DNA of 12,036 nucleotides, taken from assembly GCF_001642475.1 (NCBI RefSeq), contig NW_019174158.1, forward strand, positions 1-12,036, read 5' to 3'. Under the pieces are notes generated by a model. That model ran no database searches. It saw only the letters and a program-made list of their open reading frames with translations, and was not told the DNA's origin. Position 1 is the stretch's first letter, and each line of letters begins with the position of its first letter. A program made the position numbers and the translations under genes. Source of the stretch: Fonsecaea monophora. Its lineage: Eukaryota > Ascomycota > Eurotiomycetes > Chaetothyriales > Herpotrichiellaceae. Shown piece by piece: positions 1 through 9,814 of this stretch.

Positions 1-2
1 CT

Positions 3-3000
3 CAGACGCTTCGACCCCCCCCCGAACTCCTTAACCCTCCTTCCTAGACCCCCTCCGAGTTACTCGACTCTAACGACGCGGAAGGACTCCTACCCGAGTA
101 AGAGGTAGCTAGTTAAGAGGAGGACATCCCGGACGAGGACAGTCTTTATAGTGTCAGCCTAGGGAGCGATAATGACGAGCTAGACTACGTGACCTTTACC
201 GCCGAGAAGCTCCTAGCCTAGTTCCATTTTAAAGGGCACTACGGATGTACGGTCGAGAAATACGCCTCTCTCCTATAGCAGTACGAGGAGGTCGTCGGCG
301 ACTAGAAACACTACGATCTACTCTCTTATTTCCTACGCGCCTATTTCCCCTCGGTCATCCGGCTAGACTACGACCTCGACCAGCTCCTAACGCGTGACCA
401 GGCGCAGGCCGATTTTACGCCCTCGGCGGTATAATAGGAAGAAGCCATCTACGGCACTGGTCCCCATCAACCCTTCCCGCGACATATCTACCTCCACATG
501 TACACTACCCCCCCTGCGGATCCCGAGGTCTCATCCGACATCGATAGCTTCCTCGGGTTCGCGACGTCCCTCGCGTTCGCCCGAGGCGGGTTGAACGTCG
601 ATCTCGCCCTACGCGTATACCGGAACATCACGACCGACGTCTACATCACTAGTACCGCGTACCGCGAGGATCCCGTCCCACCTCGGGAGGAGGACCGAGA
701 CGAGGACGAGGGCGACCCTCCACGCGCCCGGACTACTACTACCCTCCTCCGTAATATCCCTCACTTCTTCGCCGGGCGCCTCTTTAACGCTCGCGACATC
801 GAGGTCTACTTCCTCTTCCCGCACCTACCGGTCGACGGGGAATTTATCGGGCTAAAGCAGTAGTAGTTATACCGCTAGTTCGACCGCATCTTCCTCCCGG
901 CCCTCACATCTATCGCCCCCGCGTACATCCTCTAGCACATCCCTAGGTCGCTCCGGCAGGCCTAGGCTAACTCGGTCGCGGCGTAGGTCGAAGGGCGTAA
1001 GGCCACCACTAGTAGCTACTAGAGTGCTCAGGCCATCTACTACACCCTCTAGGCCTACCTCCTCGCCCCCCTCTAGTCCGCCATCCTCGAGTTGATCGAG
1101 TTGCAGCCCGGCCTCTACGACTTTCGCGACCTCTAGATCTTCTTCAGCGCTAAAGGGACTAAGCTCGCCTTTAAGAGTCGCTCCCGTGACACTACGAGCG
1201 TCCTCGACGCCCTCTAGGAGTGGCATACGTGGATCTAGGGAGTCCTATAATGGGAGTACATCGACGAGGACTAGCTATACCTCGACCTCGGGCAAGAGAT
1301 CTATATTCCCCAGCCCTCGACCGACTCGAGCATCTCCCCCACCCCCACGACGTACCTATGGCGACGGTGTTACCTCGAGTCGTACATCCGCTAGCTCTAC
1401 TAGGAAGAACGGAAGACCCCGTCGTACTAGGGGTCGGGTACTCGGTTCTATACGCAGTCTATGCTCCGCGACGCCGTCTCCGTCACGAGTATCCCGCCTA
1501 AACGGTCGCGGCTCTACCGGGGGGGTATTCGCTACATCTAGAACTATAACTCGGTAAAGGAGGTGTTTGACGCTAATAAGCGCATGCCCTTCGATAACGA
1601 CGCTATTAAGGAGCTGACGGTCGACCCCTTAGTTAGTAACACCGCCCGCACCCTCGCTAGGGGGCGTCCTCGCGAGAGGCGTGTCCTCCGCCGGGCGTAT
1701 ACGTAGAGTCGGTACCGCGCCCGCGTCAACCTACACGATAACCGCCGCAAATACTACGGTATCCGGTAAGAGGCGCGCATCACCTACGCGTACGCGGTCG
1801 CCATGATGGACATCCTCCATACGCACCTCCCGCCCGCGACGCGCCCGCGCCCCCTTCGAGGCCACCCGCCGTACGTCTGGACGATCCCCACGCCGACCTA
1901 CTTTCGCTTCCTCCGCTACTACATCAACCGGTTCGCCCTCGGCTTCGAGCTCGTCTACGCCCGCGCGCTCCCCTACGCGACCACGTGGGAGCAGACTAAG
2001 ATCATGGCTATGTTCCTACGCTATCTTCGCTTCGCCCTCGGCGGGTAGCAGCTCTCCCGGGAACCCGCCCTCTAGTACGGGCGACGGGACCTCCCCCCGC
2101 GCGAACCGCGCGTCGACGTCGGCGACCCGGGTACGGACTACCGCCGCAGCTAGGTCGGCCTCGGATTCGGCTACACCCTCCCCCGCTACGGATTCTGCTG
2201 GGTCGAGCCGCGGATCGACTAGACTAGCCTCGAATTCCACCGGGACATCACCGACCTCGTGACCTTTAGTAACTCGACCCTGCGCGACCTGTACGTCCGC
2301 CGCGGTGGTGCCGTCCGTAACTTCTTCGACTACGAGCGGCGACTCGACCTCGCCCTCCGTCTCCTCGAGGAACACGTCGACTACGTCTTCATCGCCCAGC
2401 GTCTCCTCTAGTGGACGGTGTACATCTGCCTCGAGCAGTTTCGGATCGACACCCTCTATACGGTCGAGTACGACATCCTCCCCGACTACGTCGAGGAGGC
2501 CCTACAGAGCCCGGGCCCCTTCTACTACGAATACTTTCGCCGCATTATATCGACTAAGCGCATCCACACCGTCACCGGTAATAAGTCCGACTTTAAGGAC
2601 CCCCGGCGACTCGTGTAGTACCTCTTCGACTAGGACGACGAGTTCGTACGGCTCCACTAGGACTAGAAGCCCTACCGCACCCTCTACCGCCGCGCGTATA
2701 CGCGACTCTCCTACGCCCCCTTCGCCGCGAACCATCACCGCCGGTACTTCACGCGCACGTACATCCGGTACCTCTTTAAGTGGCACTGGCTCCTACCCTA
2801 CCCTCACCGACACGGACTGACCTAGAAGACTAAATAGAGTGCGCGTATATAGTACTCTATCGACCTCGTAGCCGCCGATTTCGACACCATGCCCACGCCC
2901 GACATCCTCCATCGCGTCGACCCCGATAAGTAGGTATAGCTCGGGACTCGTAATAAACGGACGCACTAGCTCTACCGCCCGGGATGGACGGCCGACCTCC

Positions 3001-3080
3001 CCGAGTGGATTTCCTGGATACCGGACTAATAGTCCGAGTAGGTTAAAACATAGGTACGCCGCATCACCGCGACGGAGTGA
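3..3080 (+). pseudogene. Large protein of unknown function, riddled with TAG/TAA, 5' end outside window
   Basis: One frame runs from the left edge to TGA at 3078-3080, about 1,025 codons. It holds roughly 47 in-frame TAG/TAA against 18 CAG/CAA and no earlier TGA. Read with TAR as glutamine or tryptophan, it gives a coherent protein rich in Tyr, Arg and Leu. Residues below are counted from position 3. Landmarks are an acidic N-terminus (about 15-60), an acidic insert (about 228-238), SAKGTKLAF (about 383), YLWRRC (about 450), KRMPFDNDAIKEL (about 526-538), WEQTKIMAMFLRYLRFALGG (about 662-681), YGFCWVEPRID (about 728-738), RRGGAVRNFFDYERR (about 766-780), TGNKSDFKDP (about 858-867) and KWHWLLPYP (about 926-934). 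No intron was needed and no catalytic motif was recognised. From memory only, it resembles long multicopy uncharacterised ascomycete proteins; confidence in that is low. The ATG at 498 is internal. The true start is upstream or lost. It is probably inactivated. Confidence 0.7.
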
Positions 3081-3214
3081 CCGCCGAGGACGTACCCTCA
3101 CCGGGGGACTCTCCAGCACCACGTATACATATAAATTAAGATCATCTGAGATTCGATCCATCCCTCCCTCTCTCTACGTCTCTCTATACATCATCTCCGG
3201 GCGGCGGTAGGAAT

Positions 3215-3277
3215 GGGCTATAGAATGGATCTACTCCGCGTCTCTCCCCCCCTTACCCTCGGATCCATTCCATAGCC
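3215..3277. repeat. Foldback copy of the GGATCC palindromic element
   Basis: The left arm at 3215-3231 reads GGGCTATAGAATGGATC. The right arm at 3261-3277 reads GGATCCATTCCATAGCC. They are inverted with about 29 bp between them, so the segment can fold into a hairpin of about 63 bp. It lies 135 bp after the TGA of the first gene. The architecture matches the intron copies at 6566-6620, 7706-7761 and 9710-9764, with a slightly longer loop. The left core ends in GGATCTA instead of GGATCCA, one CpA-to-TpA change. Confidence 0.7.
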
Positions 3278-3961
3278 TATCTACCGTAACTACCCGTATC
3301 GTAAACCGCCCATCACATTATTACTCACCCTTGATTCCTATAACGCCTCGCCCGGTATTAATTAAGAATCCATTTCCACCCCGTTATCCCGTTTATGCCC
3401 CCTACTCCGTTTATAGAAAACACGCGCGTACGTACAGGATCTACCATCCCCGTGAATATGGAAACCCATTACTTACTTTGCGAAGAGGATGTCTAATAGT
3501 ACACACCGAAGTCCGTGTTAGTTGAGGACCGCGACATAACTTACCGTCGACTTACCGTATACGACGCCATCGCGAACGGGCGTACATCCAGTACTACCGA
3601 ACCAGTCTAGTAGAAGGGATTATAGTACTAGTGGTAGGTCGAATCCGGGGCCGGGTACCCGTAGACCTATAATTTTACCCTAGAATTTCCCTAGATTCCC
3701 CGAGTCCGCGCTGATTCGTCAATTATGGACGTATCCTCTTCGCATATCCTAGACGCCTCCGCCTTCGAGGCTCGCGCATTAAAGATTGACCATTAGTACT
3801 ATTTAGGGTGTAATATACGTCTGTTATTCCCTAGTACGGCTAAATTACATGAGACCCATCTAAGTCGGCCTCTACCGACCAGAGCGTACATGATGGACTG
3901 AATGTCTAACTTAGGAAGTCCTGGCATCGGCTTAGAAGACCTCGTAAAGACGGAGTAAACA

Positions 3962-4030
3962 GGCTGTAGAATGGATCTAATAGCTGGCCACCTCTTCAGC
4001 CATAGTCAGGTAGTCTGTAGACTGGATCCA
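3962..4030. repeat. Two degenerate direct half-copies of the palindromic element
   Basis: GGCTGTAGAATGGATCTA at 3962-3979 and GTCTGTAGACTGGATCCA at 4013-4030 are both left-arm half-sites in the same orientation. No right-arm partner is visible nearby. The first carries the CCA-to-CTA change seen in other copies. These are best read as relics of the dispersed element. Confidence 0.55.
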
Positions 4031-4360
4031 TCTCGCTCTAGGGTGTAGTAGAATTCACCTCTGCCTCACCTACCTAGTTATCGACCACCCTTAGCGTCTC
4101 TCGCCGTCGCTAATCTATCTCCTACTTTTCAATCTCTCTTTTCTCCTCTTACACTTTCCTAGGACAACCCTTCTTAACTTCATCTAAATCGCTTCATTTT
4201 CCTATGTAAACGCTGTCTAATCCATTAAGAGACTCTAGTACAGCCTCTGCCTATCCGTAGCCCAGCCGAGACGCCCTTTTAGGCGCCAGCGACGCTAGAT
4301 TCGCGCGCCGACGACAAATTCTATGTGATAGGGGCTAAAATCTCACCTAGAGGTCAGTGT

Positions 4361-4392
4361 TTAGCTCACTAGATCTAATCCACAGCCTATTT
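4361..4392 (+). repeat. Direct repeat, copy 1 of 2 (32 bp)
   Basis: This 32-bp segment, centred on TAGATCTAATCCA, recurs at 4970-5001 with 28 of 32 positions identical. Three of the four differences are C/T or G/A transitions; the other is C/A. The second copy lies just upstream of the helicase start. No function can be assigned; it may be a duplicated promoter segment or a remnant of a larger repeat. Confidence 0.5.
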
Positions 4393-4427
4393 ACCCTCTC
4401 CCTCTCTCCTCTACCACCTACCTCCGG

Positions 4428-4493
4428 TAGATCCATTCCATAGCTAATGTCTTCCCTTCCCCAGTCTACTAACTACCCCAGTAGATCCATCTC
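4428..4493. repeat. Two degenerate right-arm copies of the palindromic element
   Basis: TAGATCCATTCCATAGCT begins at 4428 and GTAGATCCATCTC at 4481. Both are right-arm half-sites of the dispersed palindrome in the same orientation. In both, the core has TAGATCC where other copies have TGGATCC, which is a TpG-to-TpA change (CpA-to-TpA on the other strand). Confidence 0.5.
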
Positions 4494-4590
4494 TTACTAC
4501 CTTTTACTAGTCTTCGGCGATTTTAAAACCCTAAGAGATTCATCGAGGATCTCCTTTTTTATCCTTTTTTTTTTTTCCCCCTTTTTTTTT

Positions 4591-4724
4591 TGTTAGTTTA
4601 GTACTGGTAGCGAGGTGGTTTCATTCCATCTCGCACCTTACTAGGTTTCTGTAACTTCGACAATTTATGAGACCCTCTCCAGATCTTATCCTGACCTTTT
4701 TTCTTGTTAGTTTAGCACTAGTAG
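4591..4724 (+). repeat. 20-bp direct repeat pair, each after a poly-T run
   Basis: TGTTAGTTTAGTACTGGTAG at 4591-4610 recurs at 4705-4724 as TGTTAGTTTAGCACTAGTAG, 18 of 20 identical. Both differences are C/T or G/A transitions. Each copy follows a T-rich tract: more than 20 T with a short C break before the first, six or more T before the second. The spacing is 114 bp. It may be a small local duplication; no role is evident. Confidence 0.45.
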
Positions 4725-4776
4725 GGGAAAAGGATCTATAGAAGTTCCATAGTCCATTTTTTTTTCACTCGTAACG

Positions 4777-4850
4777 GTCCATGGAATGGATCCATTAGAT
4801 TTCTAAAGTTAACGCCTCCTAGCCTACAACGGCCTAGGGACTGGATCTAC
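4777..4850. repeat. Two further half-copies of the palindromic element
   Basis: Around 4783-4796 lies an intact GGAATGGATCCATT core, and at 4831-4850 a decayed left-arm-like copy containing GACTGGATCTAC. The first keeps both TGG and CCA of the core. The second has CCA changed to CTA. Confidence 0.5.
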
Positions 4851-4900
4851 GCACCATCTCTCGTTTTTTTTTTTATTTTACCGTGCGACCAGTATATAAT

Positions 4901-4930
4901 GGGCTGTAGAATGGATCTATTCTACGGCCC
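4901..4930. repeat. Near-perfect 30-bp palindrome, compact form of the dispersed element
   Basis: The segment starts GGGCTGTAGAATGGATC and ends TATTCTACGGCCC. Its two halves are reverse complements except at two pairs of positions, which could still pair as G-T. Undoing single C-to-T or G-to-A changes would make it perfectly self-complementary, with half-site GGGCCGTAGAATGGA. It is the clearest statement of the repeat consensus in the window. It lies about 120 bp upstream of the helicase start. Part of a further right arm (CTACAGCCCA) follows at 4934-4943. Confidence 0.7.
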
Positions 4931-4969
4931 ATCCTACAGCCCATTTAATTAGTATCTATCCCGCGCCCC

Positions 4970-5001
4970 TTAACTCATTAGATCTAATCCATAGACTATT
5001 T
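4970..5001 (+). repeat. Direct repeat, copy 2 of 2 (32 bp)
   Basis: This is the second copy of the 32-bp repeat at 4361-4392. It ends 46 bp before the helicase ATG, so it lies in the presumed promoter or 5' leader. Confidence 0.5.
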
Positions 5002-6505
5002 TAACTGACTCGAGCTGCTTATAGGAACTAGACACTATATCGTCATTATGGTACCCCGCCGTAAGCGCCGGTCCGGGACTTCCAGCTCTTCCGAGGCGGA
5101 ACCTACGAAGCGCCCTAAGACAGAATCCAAGACCGCGTTGGAGACACGCGTCGTACATGTCGAGTAGAAGGTTACCAGAATTAAGAAAGCGTACGAAGAC
5201 CTACTAAGAACTAAAGGCAATAAAGACCGCGCCGCTCAGCTCAAGGAGAAGTATAAAAACACTAAGGCCGCCCTAGAAGAGTTGTAAGAACGACTGAAAA
5301 ACACCGAAGAAGCCACTGACTAGTCCGACTTATCTGACACCCCGAAGAGCACCACTAAGAAGAGCACCACCCCGAAGAGCACGACTAAGAGCACCAGTCA
5401 TGTAGACCTTACTAGCGCGGACGATAGCGTAGATTAACCTACGGTACCAGCATCGAAGGCTACGGATAAGGGTAAGTAGCGATAGTCCGAGGCTAAGTCT
5501 ACCGTATATGTCGATGACTCCGAGGGCGAATCGGATAGCGGCCTCGACCTAGACCCTAAGACCGCTCGCGATAAGGCTATCGCCCGCAACGCCCGGAAGT
5601 AATAGAGAGCCCAGGATAAGAAGACGGTTAAGGACTTCGGCTTCACGGACCGCGCGACCGCTATCGCCGCCATAGCCTACAATTTCTATTAGTATCGGAT
5701 TATCGAGCCCGAGCGAAAACTATAGCGTAACTAGGCCTACATCGCCGGATACCTAGGCTTACCTAATACCTAGGAGCTCGGCCGGGTAGTCGAGTCCTTA
5801 AAACCCACTATCTAATCCTTCCTGAAATATAAGCGGGTGGGCTTTAGTGTGCCCGGCGTAGTCGCTACGTCTACGTTCGCCTACGATAAGATTATTAAAG
5901 AAATCGCTAAAGGGGATAAGGCCGCGTACAGCTGGAAATAACTGGCCGATGTCAGCCTTACGGAACCCCTATCCCTCGAGGACCCCTACTTCGCTAAATT
6001 CGTAGGCCCGACTAAGAAGAATAAGAGTATCTTCCCTAAGGCCGTCTACGTAGCCTAGACGTACAAGATCATTAAGAAATGTCGCGGCCTCTTTAAGGAG
6101 TCCTTCGATAAGCCGAAGCCCGGACAGATCCGATAGGGACTCGCCACCGCCGAAGACTTCTATCGCGCCTTCGTCCTACTACGGTTCGCGGTCGGGTATT
6201 ACGAAAAATAGACCCTACCCGTCTTTAGTAATAAGACGGCGGCCCTAGTACGCTACTTAACCGATGAGGAATTCGCCCGTATATCCATCGACCCGGCTAC
6301 CGCGGCTAAAGCCCAGGACGTATAGAACCTTAAAGACTAAGTCACCCTCTTATAGGGGGATAAGGAATATCCCGAGTACGATAAGGCGGAACGGATTAAT
6401 ATAGCCACTCTCATCCTTAAAGATGAGACCCTAGATTAATTAGCCGATAATAACGACTACATCTCTCGTAACATCGAGCGACTCTCTAAGTCATCTAAGA
6501 AGAAG

Positions 6506-6714
6506 GTGAGTTTCTCTTATCTATGGAATAGATCCGTTCGCTTTACCCTCGATTACCCGGCTAACGGGCCGTAGAATGGATCCGCTGGATATTCTAACTA
6601 CTGGATCCATTCTACCGCCCATTAGCCTAGACTATCTATAACTAGCTAGAGGATCCATTCTACGGCCCCCTTTTACTCGTTAGAACGTCCCGTCACTGAC
6701 TACCTTCTCTCCAG
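6506..6714 (+). other. Helicase intron 1 (209 bp, phase 0)
   Basis: The donor is GTGAGT and the acceptor CTCCAG, with a CACTGAC branch site at 6694-6700 about 14 bp upstream of the acceptor. Removing it joins AAG to GGC and keeps the frame through to the ATP-binding motif. It is the longest of the three introns and carries four half-sites of the palindromic element: 6521-6540 (decayed left arm), 6566-6583 (left), 6601-6620 (right) and 6651-6670 (right). The inner pair forms the foldback element listed separately. Confidence 0.8.
6566..6620. repeat. 55-bp foldback element inside intron 1
   Basis: The left arm is GGGCCGTAGAATGGATCC at 6566-6583 and the right arm is CTGGATCCATTCTACCGCCC at 6601-6620. 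They are inverted repeats around a short loop. Total length is 55 bp, close to the copies in introns 2 and 3. Flanking half-sites at 6521-6540 and 6651-6670 suggest either a second, outer element or nested insertion. Confidence 0.75.
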
Positions 6715-7675
6715 GGCGCGACCGACCGCGTGGTACGACCTCTACTAGACGACGAAACACTTAAGTACTTCTTACTGTCGCTGATCGACTAATGTGACAT
6801 TATCTACGACTCCTTCACTACGACCTTACCGGGCGACTCTACTTAGTAGAGTGAGGACCTCTCTATAGCCGAGCGCGTCGCCCCCGAGAAGTACTAAGAC
6901 CCGATGAAACCCGCCGTCCTACACCCGGCCGAGAAGGAATTTTAGGACCTACGGGCGAAGACGTCGACGGTCTGTACGCTAGTTAAAGGGTATCGCGCTG
7001 CGGCCTAGGTCTTAGGCATCGACCCCGACTACCGTAAGTTAGATAAGGGCATCTATACTCCACCCACCGATAAAGCTAACCCTACGCCATTTTACCCCAA
7101 ATACCATTAGGTCATCGGCACGGCATAGTAGATAGATATGGAAGAGTGCCCCTACGGGGGCGGCCTAGTCGCCAAGGACTGCGGACTCGGTAAGACCTCC
7201 TAGTACTATACCTACATCTACTACGCGGCCATGAAGAAACTGGGCATTTAGCAGGAGTACCTAGAGCGGCGCGACGATGCCATTACGTACGGCCGCCCGC
7301 CACCGAAACCCCCTAAAGTCGATTTTCGACCGACCCTGGTCGTAGCGCCGCCGACTACGTTAGACTCGTAGTATACGGAATACCGCAAACATTAGCGTAG
7401 TAAGAGTAGCCGTCCGGTCCTTAACCTCCGCATCTTCTACGGCACCGACCGCACGCTAAGTACCGACGTAGATGAGGACCTTCGCGCCATCATGCTCCCT
7501 TCTAACCCCCTGGCCGCGCGGGACGCGATCGAATAGGCTTTCCCGGCCGACGACCCCATATCCGCCTTCGGCATCGTCTAGGTGGCGTATAAGACATATA
7601 TCAAGCGCACCCTAACCAGCATCAAGAAGTCCATCGAAGATAAGTTCCGTACCACCACCGGCTAACCTAAGCGAG

Positions 7676-7784
7676 GTTAGTACCCCCCTTCCCGTCCATC
7701 ATGACGGTCCGTAGCATAGATCCATTCGCCGCCGCCTTCCCGCGGATCCATTCTAGAGACCATCTACTAACCTCTTCTCTATAG
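7676..7784 (+). other. Helicase intron 2 (109 bp, phase 1)
   Basis: The donor is GTTAGT, the branch site is TACTAAC at 7765-7771, and the acceptor ends CTATAG. Splicing completes a GAT codon (G before, AT after) and continues the frame toward motif II at 8063. The weak donor could be a mutated GTCAGT, which fits the CpA-to-TpA pattern but cannot be shown from this copy alone. The intron holds one palindromic foldback element. Confidence 0.75.
7706..7761. repeat. 56-bp foldback element inside intron 2
   Basis: The left arm at 7706-7725 reads GGTCCGTAGCATAGATCCAT and the right arm at 7744-7761 reads GGATCCATTCTAGAGACC, in inverted orientation. Arm and loop lengths match the elements in introns 1 and 3. 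The left core has TAGATCC instead of TGGATCC, a TpG-to-TpA change. Confidence 0.7.
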
Positions 7785-9692
7785 ATGATGACTCCATCGA
7801 GACCCTACCCGGCGACGTTAACGTCACCACTAGTACGGTACGGTCGAAGTACCTACCCAGTCTTAAGGACATTACGCTTAAGGACGCCGATCTACGGCGC
7901 ATTCGCCGGCTCACTCGTCAGCTCGAGGATGATGTCCAGTTTAATGAATAGGCTACCGCGGACCTCCCCCCGGAGGAAGATGACGCCGGCTTACGCGAGG
8001 AATTGGACGACTGTACGGTGTACACGTCCCTCTTTACCGGCCTCTTCTATCGGGTCGTCTACGACGAAGCCTATAAAGTTAAGAACCCTAAGACGATGAA
8101 CGCGATCGCCATCGAGAAACTATACGCGCCTAAGAAGTAGTTTATCACCGCTACGCCTATAGTGAACCGGGTGTCGGACCTCCTAGAGTACCTGTACCTC
8201 CTCTAGAACCCGGCCTGGGAGACGGACCTACGGGACCTGGACGACTTCATCCTACCCACCTAGGCCGAAAAGATCTACTCGTCCCTGGTGATTACCGACG
8301 TCAAGGATAAATATCCCCTATATATAGCGAAGTACGACGAGTGGCCCCTATTCGTACTTAACCCCCGCCTGTTCGCCTCGCTCATCAATAACGGTAAGCT
8401 GGAGAGTGCTACGACCGCGCACAACGTGCTCCGCACTATTTTAGGTCTCATCCAGCTCCGCTAGACTATAGCGTCCCAGATCTGGCTGGAAGGCCACGAC
8501 TACTACCAACCGGGGATCAACGTACCCATGTACTACATCACGGGCGTGGAGCTGCGCCAGCGCGCGTACGAAGAGGACGAATACAAGAAAGTATAGTCGA
8601 CCTTTTCCCGCCACCTCACTAAGGGGGGCGCGGCGGCGGCCAAACCGAGTAAGAAACCGGGCATCGCGCCGTCCGGGCTGCGGGACATGGCCATCCACCG
8701 CCACCTCTACCTAACTACGTTCGACGGGCGGATGAATACGCTAATGCTCCGCAAGAAGGGCCTGAAGGGTGCGGTATAGGCGCGCGACTAGACCGAGAAT
8801 ACGGACGACTACGGCTTTACGGAGTACTTTCTAGCCACCCGCCCCTCCCCGACTATCCCTAACTACTACGACCGGCTGGGCGTATACGCCTACTAGGCCG
8901 GGGAATCCGCGAAGCTACGGTACCTGGCTAAGTACGTGTACATGGCGATGTAGGGCGACGAAGCGGGCTACTTTACGGGTAAGGTCGTGTTCATGATGAA
9001 TTAGCTATACATCCAGTAGGGACCGGATAGTTTCCTCCACAACCTGGGGGTGAAATACTACGTCATCTAGCCCAGTACCACGGCGGCGGCGCGCAGCTCG
9101 ATCCTAGCTAAATAGAACGACCTAGAGGACGACGTGCTCTTCCTGCTACTGAATAGCCGGTCGTCCTCGCTCGGCCTCAACATCTAAGGGGCGTACCATA
9201 AGCTCGTGATTTTCGACATACCCGAGAATATCCCTACCGTAACCTAGTCCATCGGGCGGGTGCACCGCCTAGGTTAAGAATACGTACAGTTCATCTAGAC
9301 CGTGTACGTATTAGGTACGTACGACTAGTGGCTCTACTCTAACGCCACGGCTAAGATGATGAGTTAACTCGCCGGGGAGGCGCGCATGGAAACGTAGATC
9401 TCGACCCTCGACCGCGAGCGGATGTTTACGGCGTCGAACGATATAGACCCGACCGAGGCCTACTAAGTGGTAAAAGCGGCCCGAGACGACTTATTCATGG
9501 CGTAGGCCGAAGAGTACATTCGCCGGCAGCTGGGTCAGCGCTGCAGCCGCCTACACTGGCGGACGATGGATCTCCACGCACCTCATACCGCGGCGGCGCT
9601 AGCCGACACTCCCCATCGCCGCCACTACGCGTACGATCGACTATTCACGGCTGCTACGGCCGGCCAACGCAACCCCATCATCACTCTCCCCG

Positions 9693-9814
9693 GTAAGTCT
9701 AGTCTGTACGGTCCGTGGGATGGATCCATTTACCCGATCTCCCTGACGGATCCATTCTACGGCCCCCCCTCCCCCTTTTATCCGTGCCCTCGCTGACCCT
9801 CCCGATTTCTCCAG
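9693..9814 (+). other. Helicase intron 3 (122 bp, phase 1)
   Basis: The donor is GTAAGT, the branch-like site is GCTGAC at 9792-9797, and the acceptor is TCTCCAG. Splicing forms a GAT codon and connects the helicase C-terminal part to the tail exon in frame. Before the acceptor there is a pyrimidine-rich stretch. One palindromic foldback element occupies almost half of the intron. Confidence 0.75.
9710..9764. repeat. 55-bp foldback element inside intron 3
   Basis: The left arm GGTCCGTGGGATGGATCC at 9710-9727 and the right arm GACGGATCCATTCTACGGCC at 9745-9764 are inverted. The length equals that of the intron 1 copy. Both cores keep TGGATCC or GGATCCA, in line with the weaker mutation load at this end of the gene. 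Confidence 0.75.

Larger units (their letters stand above)
3081..5047. other. Intergenic region without a supportable gene
   Basis: About 2 kb separate the two damaged genes. TGA, TAG and TAA occur in all frames, and no domain-like translation was found on either strand. The short frame at 3331-3525 has no recognisable composition. The region contains scattered copies of the GAATGGATCCATTC palindrome in both orientations, poly-T tracts around 4554-4590 and 4864-4874, and two pairs of short direct repeats. TpA enrichment continues here, so the mutation process was not confined to the coding regions. The segment should include the 3' flank of the first gene and the promoter of the helicase gene, but no convincing TATA box or other promoter element was identified. 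Confidence 0.6.

Noticed and set aside
498..863. ATG at 498 as the true start of the first gene
   Set aside because: The same frame stays free of TGA back to position 3 with similar composition, so this ATG is probably an internal methionine.
609..1226. Minus-strand frames opposite the first gene
   Set aside because: Antisense shadows of a C-rich coding strand in which TpA-type change seldom makes minus-strand stops; no motifs seen.
3331..3525. Short plus-strand frame of 64 codons in the intergenic region
   Set aside because: No domain, no conserved composition and no supporting context; expected by chance.
7785..8099. Plus-strand frame starting with two ATG codons
   Set aside because: It is the out-of-frame reading just after the intron 2 acceptor; the spliced helicase frame here gives motif II and TATP.
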